64,000 nt of DNA from Chimonanthus salicifolius (lineage: Eukaryota; Streptophyta; Magnoliopsida; Laurales; Calycanthaceae), in assembly GCA_013350335.1 (NCBI GenBank), contig CM023536.1:7274207-7338206 (forward strand), in the 5' to 3' direction. Below the pieces are notes generated by a model. The model did no database searches and was not told the DNA's origin. It saw only the letters and a program-made list of their open reading frames with translations. Positions 58,606-64,000 of the stretch are shown here, in pieces; positions within the stretch are counted from its first letter, which is position 1, and every line of letters begins with the position of its first letter. The position numbers and the translations under genes are program-made.

Positions 58606-59691
58606 CTCTAGATTTATGGTTTTCTATCCAAAAGCATCAGAAAAGTACTGCCATACTAGGACCCACAAGACGGGTCTGATTTATTGATCTAAACACTAAG
58701 ATTGATGGATTGAGCAGATAAATTACTCAATTTTAGAAAGTTAAATATGTTCATGTAATACAAGGGTCATATTTTGACTACTACATCATGTTCTCAGAAG
58801 TTGAGTGTTCTAATTGGGAAGGATGGTCCAATATCTTTTGTAGTAATTTAACCTTGCATCACCTAACATCAACTTAAAAGTCCAACCGGAAGATTAAAAA
58901 TCTCCTATCTAATTCATTGAATGTCAGTGCATATACATGTTAATTGTGAACATAAAGAAATATGATTACATTCGTGCAGTATTCAACACTTGTAGTTTAT
59001 GTTACCTTACATGATGAATAATGCAGTTGTTGATTGTAGCAAACTTGCTCATAACAATACATCTGCAAGGTTGGATTAGCATTTGGAATGTCTAAAATAG
59101 GTTAATTTCAGCTGATGCCATTATAATAAAAATGAATATTAACAGTGTATAAACAATGTAATCCTTTGTTGGATGCTGTCAGGTTTTCGCACCCAACTCA
59201 ACTTGGTTTCTGATGACAATCTACATCAATTTGGCTCTTTTAATTTTAGAATTGTCTGACAGTTGTCTTGGACAACTTGCTCCTTTAGATCTTATGTTTC
59301 TTTGGCCAGTCCAATCTGATTTCGAGGTTATTAGCACGTGTGGATTACTTCTCAAAGCTTGTTTATTTGTTGAGTGCACTTGCTGCCACACAGTTTCAAA
59401 TTAGTATGTGTTAGAGTTGCTCAATTTTCATTGTTTGTATGTTTACTTAAACTAAGTTACTCATGTATGGAAATGCTGTACCATACTAGAATCTAATTCC
59501 AGAACAGAAAATCCCATAATAGGAATTATGTACTTCAAGTAGACAACAGTCTTAGTTTAGTATTAGGAGAATTTGGATGTGACATGAAGAATATGACATA
59601 AAAACCTCAATACAGGATGGGTTTCTTATTCCAAAGAAACCATGTAACATAGAACTTGAATACTTCAATTTAAGTTTTTTTTTTTTTTCAG
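58606..59691 (+). other. Ceramidase leader intron, 3' part
   Basis: No coding or repeat structure recognised. It ends in a strong pyrimidine tract and acceptor TTTTTTTTTTCAG (AG at 59690-59691). Confidence 0.55.
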
Positions 59692-59840
59692 GATACTACT
59701 TTGAGAAGTAATTTCAATGAATTCTTGTCATCCTTTCCATCAAGAGATAAACTCACAGTGATCTATTTCATCATGGATGAAGCAACATAATCACCACTTT
59801 GTGAGGCCTATTGGATCTATTCAAGCATTTAGCTGTCATA
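59692..59840 (+). promoter_or_regulatory. Ceramidase 5' UTR, second exon, with two upstream ORFs
   Basis: Begins after the acceptor at 59691. Two short upstream frames precede the main ATG: 59717-59761 (14 codons plus TGA) and 59773-59790 (MDEAT plus TAA). Upstream frames of this kind often reduce main-frame translation; whether they are conserved is unknown. Confidence 0.6.
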
Positions 59841-62800
59841 ATGGAGTTGTCTACTCTCTTCTACCGGCTTGTTCGGGGGCCATTTGCAAGTATCTTGCTT
59901 TGGCTTCTGTTATTTCTCTTTCTAAAGGATTGTGGGGGAGTGCTCTCAGATACCAATTACTTGGTTGGACTGGGAAGCTATGACATTACAGGTCCTGCGG
60001 CAGATGTTAACATGATGGGATATGCTAGTAGTGACCAGATTGCTTCTGGAGTTCATTTTAGATTGCGAGCTCGTGCATTTATTGTATCAGAGCCTCAGGG
60101 GCGTCGTGTAGCTTTTGTAAATCTTGATGCATGCATGGCCTCACAGCTAGTCACAATAAAAGTTCTTGAAAGATTGAAGGCGAGGTATTTCTCGTTTCAT
60201 CATTTTCTTCTTACTCTTTTTGCTCTGCCCTAGTAATTTCTAGATTGCCATACCAGCTCCTGGCTACTAATGATCAAGAATGCCAAACTGATAAGCCCAC
60301 TGCATCTGAAGAAAGCTTCAAATATAATTACTGGCCACAATTCTGTTGCCATCTGACTCTTAGAATTTCCTATCTAAGAGTGCAACCCCAACCCATAAAG
60401 TGTAAACTATGATTATTATTTATTGCATTTTAGATGTGTTAAAACATTCAGTGTGCACTGGAGATGACATGTTTGGATGGTCTTGAACATACACCGAATG
60501 AAGTGCGAACTATTTTTTGTTAAGTATGTACCTCTCCTGTTTCATTTATTTGGGAGATTAATAATTTAATATTATTGTTGTTGTAAATTGAGCCCTGTAT
60601 CACATTTGGCAAGTGCTCATTGTTACAACCTTAAAGTTTGAAGGGTTGATTCCTATTACCATTAAAAAAATAAAAATTATTGATGTTGGTAAAATGAGAA
60701 TGTTTCCTTGTTTATCATTTATTGAACAGTCCCATATGCTAATGGCTTGTCTGGTTCACTACTTTCAAATTCAATATGGGTTTATTTTCCTTTATTTGTT
60801 GTTTGCAAATTGGTAATGAAATTTAGGAATATTTGCTGGTACTCTGAGATGCTATTTGTAGACCATGTCCTGGTAGTTTATAGAATTCTCCTGTACGTTT
60901 AGGAGGGCTTTTCTTTTGAGAGAAATACCCCCCATTTAGTTGTCTCATATCATCTTCGTCAAAGTCTAATCCCATCAATTTGGGACTGCTTTGTCAGATT
61001 TACTTCTCCAATCATCCTTTTTTGGGGCAAAATCTCTTTCAGTGTGCATTTTTTTTTGGCTCTTCCTCTGAGCTTGTACATCGTTGTCACCATCATCATC
61101 TTCAACAAAGCCTATTCCTATCCACGTGGGGTTGGCTTTGTTGAGTCCTACTTCTCCACTCATCCCTTGTAAGAGATGTGACATCTCTGTCTGCAGCTTC
61201 TGTCTTCATTTCCACATTTCATGCCTTAATTGGTCTTGCCCTTCCCCTAGCAGCTGGAAGTGGCAAACCCTCAAATGTTTTTTTTATTTTTTTTCCAGCA
61301 GTAACAAAGAAAGTTTTAATAAAACAAAAACAGAGGTACAAGTACGAGGAAGCAGGTCTAAAAGGATTAGACCGCAAGAACAAGAAAGACAATAAGAAAA
61401 TGAGAAAACAAAACAAATAAACTAAAACCACAAAGAATGTTATAAGAAGAAGACGCCTGAAAATTGACTGCCGACTCCCAATTTGGAAAACCCTCATATG
61501 TTAAAACAGAGAGCTGTCTCATCGTTTATTATGCACATGCTCAAACCATCTTATGGGCATTGTCTTGATCCTCTTCTATTGGATCCACTTGAAGGTTTTT
61601 GAACTTTCAAATATCTGTAGTATGCAGATGGAGGTGAGGAGTAGTTGAGTAAGAAGATAATCTAGCATGTCAAGCTTTGATCTCCATATAAATGTGCATG
61701 CCTAACTACTGTCTTACAAAAAATCTTTTTAATAAAAGAGAATTCAACTATCACATAAACAACCTCTATGGGCTTGTTTCCACATTGCCCACCCTTAAGT
61801 AATCCTACTTTTCTATCAGTTGTGTAATCCTACTAACAACATCCTCACAAAATCGTCCCATTTTTTTTCCCTATAGTTGCACCCAAAATGGAGTTTTTCA
61901 TGGTTCTTTTTTGACAGGTAATGGAGTTTGCCACAATGTGGCACCAATTTTGATTTTGAGTAGATCCTCCGTACTCTTGAACCACTGAACTCACACTCTG
62001 CATATTCTGCATGTCTTGTTGATTTTTAAATTTTAAACCATCTGACTCAATTCCTTTCTTAGTTTGTTATTTTTCAAGCACTTCATATCTTCGTGTGGAG
62101 GCTATTCCCGTGTCCCATATGCAAGTGCAGACCATCATAACTGATATTCTTTAACTTCCATTCAAATGGTATGTTGAACCTCTTGTGATCTTCTTCAGTT
62201 CGTATTTAGTATACATTCCTAATTCTCTCTTCACGTACTTTTGCTTCTCCATCTTTCTCAACGGACATTCAGTTCCATACAGAAATGTGAATCTAACTTC
62301 TATTTTGTTCCTTTGGCTGAGTGTCAATCAAGATCAGATATTCTAGTAGTTTATCTCAAACGTCCCTACTCTACATTGATTTCTTCTCCATATCTCCTTA
62401 TGGTTTTCTCTTGAATTTGATTTGTGTTCTTGAATTGCAAATCTAGTTTTTTTCCTTTTCTAGAAAAATCATAATATGTACTCCTGTTTACATTACTTGC
62501 GTAGAAATCGTAGTGCGTACAACTTTTATGCTAACTAATGTTATGGAGGTGGTAAGCAGGAGAAGACCCTGGTTTAGTTCAGAAGCAGGCTAATGGCATT
62601 GATGGAATATATGAAAAGTTCTATAATCCTATCCTGTATAATGATGCATAAGATTAGAATTGATTTCTAGAAATTTTCCCTCCTATCAACAGAGCATTAA
62701 CTTTGGTGTTAAAATTGATTTAGTACATTGTTCTCAGTTCTCTAGCATTCTGCAAAAATTTATATTATGTCGTCCCTTTTTACCAGGTATGGGGACCTAT

Positions 62801-63819
62801 ATAATGAGCAGAATGTGGCTATTAGTGGGATTCACAGTCATGCGGGGCCTGGGGGTTACCTCCAATATGTGGTATACATAGTAACATCACTTGGATTTGT
62901 TCGCCAATCATTTGATGTCATTGTTGCTGGCATTGAGAAAAGCATTATTCAAGCTCATGAAAATCTCAGCCCTGGATCAGTTTTTATAAATATAGGTAAA
63001 ACTGAAGATTCTGTATTTGTGTTGTCCTTTTCTACCCACATTGACCATGATCTTATCTCTTCGATGCAGAAATTCCTATAAATGGTGTTGCATCAAAGTG
63101 ATTTATTTCAGACAATAGTTTTCATCAGGAATTTCTAGGATGATGGTTTTTTGCTGTATTTCGTAGTCTGATATCTACTTTCTATAGATGAAATGGCCAA
63201 AAATGGGTTATACCTGGAGTCATTATCATCCCAAATCTATAAAGGTTAACCAGATTAAAACCAATTTGGTATTGGATCTCAGGATGCAGACCTGGTCCAA
63301 CCTGAATCCAATTCATACTCAAACCATGTCAATCAAGTCATTGACCCAATTTTACCATTGACAGCCAAGTTCCTGAGAATTCCATTTTCTGTTTCTTCCA
63401 CTTAATTTATGTCATGATTTGCCTGCTATGGATTCAAACTGTTACAGGTGAGCTCCTAGATGCTGGTGTAAACCGCAGTCCAAGTTCTTATCTTAACAAT
63501 CCTCCAACAGAACGAAGCCAATATAAGTACAACGTTGATAAAGAAATTACCCTCTTGAAGTTTATAGATGACAAATGGGGTCCTGTCGGCAGTTTTAACT
63601 GGTTTGCTACACATGGAACTTCCATGAGTCGGACAAATTCATTGATAAGTGGTGACAACAAAGGCGCTGCTGCACGCTTCATGGAGGACTGGGCCAAAGA
63701 AAATGGCACTTTGAAAGGAGTTGAAAGCAAGCGGGCTAATGCATTTGGAACCAACTATTTCAAGCGGAAAGGAATTCCTAGAAGAGTTTCAAACATAATT
63801 GCTGGACCACATGAGAACT
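59841..63819 (+). CDS. NCER: Neutral ceramidase, first three coding exons, continues past the window
   Basis: Exons 59841-60184, 62787-62995 and 63448-63819 join in frame across GT-AG borders (junctions at KAR|YG, ING-type phase 1, and HEN|). The start MELSTLFYRL is followed by a hydrophobic signal region (LLWLLLFLFL). The ceramidase domain then begins with YLVGLGSYDITGPAADVNMMGY, and continues with NLDACMASQ, GIHSHAGPGGYLQY (zinc-site His residues), ELLDAGVNRSPSSYLNNP and NWFATHGTSMSRTNSLISGDNKGAA. Neutral ceramidase cleaves ceramide to sphingoid base and fatty acid; plant enzymes act in the endomembrane system or apoplast. The nucleophile block expected further downstream (GDVSPN in the family) and the C-terminal half lie outside the window. 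The last exon ends with one base of a split codon, so a further exon is required. Confidence 0.95.
60185..62786 (+). other. Ceramidase coding intron 1 (2.6 kb)
   Basis: Bounded by GAG|GTATTT and TTTTTACCAG|G. It contains two diverged related pieces at about 60945-61020 and 61080-61160 (TCAAAGTCTAATCCCATC; CAAAGCCTATTCCTATCC), probably an old plant repeat, and a LINE end. Otherwise T-rich sequence without other features. Confidence 0.85.
61275..61500 (-). mobile_element. LINE 3' end inside ceramidase intron 1
   Basis: Minus-strand sequence near 61490-61450 reads FSKLGVGSQF, equivalent to FAKLGVDN in the LINE at 39 kb. It is followed by an untranslated tail and an A-run (T's at 61279-61301). 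5'-truncated and inert; opposite in orientation to the gene, as is common for tolerated intronic insertions. Confidence 0.7.
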
Positions 63820-64000
63820 GTACGTGCTTTCCAGTTTTTTTGTACCTCTTAATTCAAGTTTTCTTCCCTAAGACAGTGTCTTTCAAGAGTTTTGATGTTA
63901 GTATCAGTTATGAGCTTTTATTTGGTATCATGCTTGTTCAAGAGAACCTAGTTTTATTACTTTTAACAGAGGTGTATGACCATTCAGTGCTAATAGACTC
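63820..64000 (+). other. Ceramidase intron 3, start
   Basis: Begins with GTACGTGC. An AG near 63968 followed by AGGTGTATGACC would create a stop in the required phase, so the next true exon probably lies beyond 64000. Confidence 0.6.

Noticed and set aside
63968..64000. Fourth ceramidase exon starting at 63971
   Set aside because: Joining to exon 3 in the required phase gives a stop codon and no ceramidase similarity; the next exon is probably outside the window.

Overview
This is nuclear DNA of a flowering plant. Evidence: genes with GT-AG introns, plant-type protein families (PPR, plant O-fucosyltransferase, plant beta-tubulin, neutral ceramidase, L-type lectin), tRNA-iMet-primed LTR elements, and AT-rich intergenic DNA full of small transposons. 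The species cannot be fixed from the sequence. All work is by eye; alignments, TSD and TIR calls and splice sites were read directly and not computed.

Layout. 1-614 (+): 3' end of a pentatricopeptide-repeat gene with a one-base frameshift, interrupted at its last codons by a 6.0-kb Ty3/gypsy retrotransposon (612-6611, TSD CATCT). 6.6-13.7 kb: no genes; a dense group of small non-autonomous hAT-type elements, a tRNA-derived SINE and a TRIM remnant. 13,995-15,005 (+): intronless L-type lectin membrane protein without a kinase. 15-22.7 kb: no genes; an interstitial telomere motif, microsatellites, a MITE. 22,747-24,619 (-): complete three-exon beta-tubulin gene. 24.7-32 kb: no genes; MITEs, SINE-like repeats, a LINE end, hAT elements and a small retroposed tRNA fragment. 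32,659-37,974 (-): complete eight-exon O-fucosyltransferase gene. 38-53.5 kb: no genes; LINE end, foldback hAT, MITEs, local tandem duplications and an intact TRIM. 53.5-64 kb (+): 5' part of a neutral ceramidase gene whose promoter and leader are tandemly duplicated, with a 1.94-kb hAT element inserted in the second copy; three coding exons lie in the window and the gene continues past its right end.

Main discovery. Many intergenic pieces that look like odd palindromic sequence (TATCGGCCGATA and variants) resolve into one family of non-autonomous hAT-like transposons. Several copies have termini near CAGGGGT and perfect or 7/8 8-bp target duplications. The palindromes lie towards the ends, where transposase-binding subterminal repeats are expected. 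A second family uses GGGTCGGGT-type words in the same way. The largest copy (55,232-57,171) keeps a TATA box, a splice-donor-like site and a roughly 158-bp minisatellite, and sits directly upstream of one ceramidase leader copy.

The five host genes are functionally unrelated housekeeping or signalling genes; nothing suggests a gene cluster.
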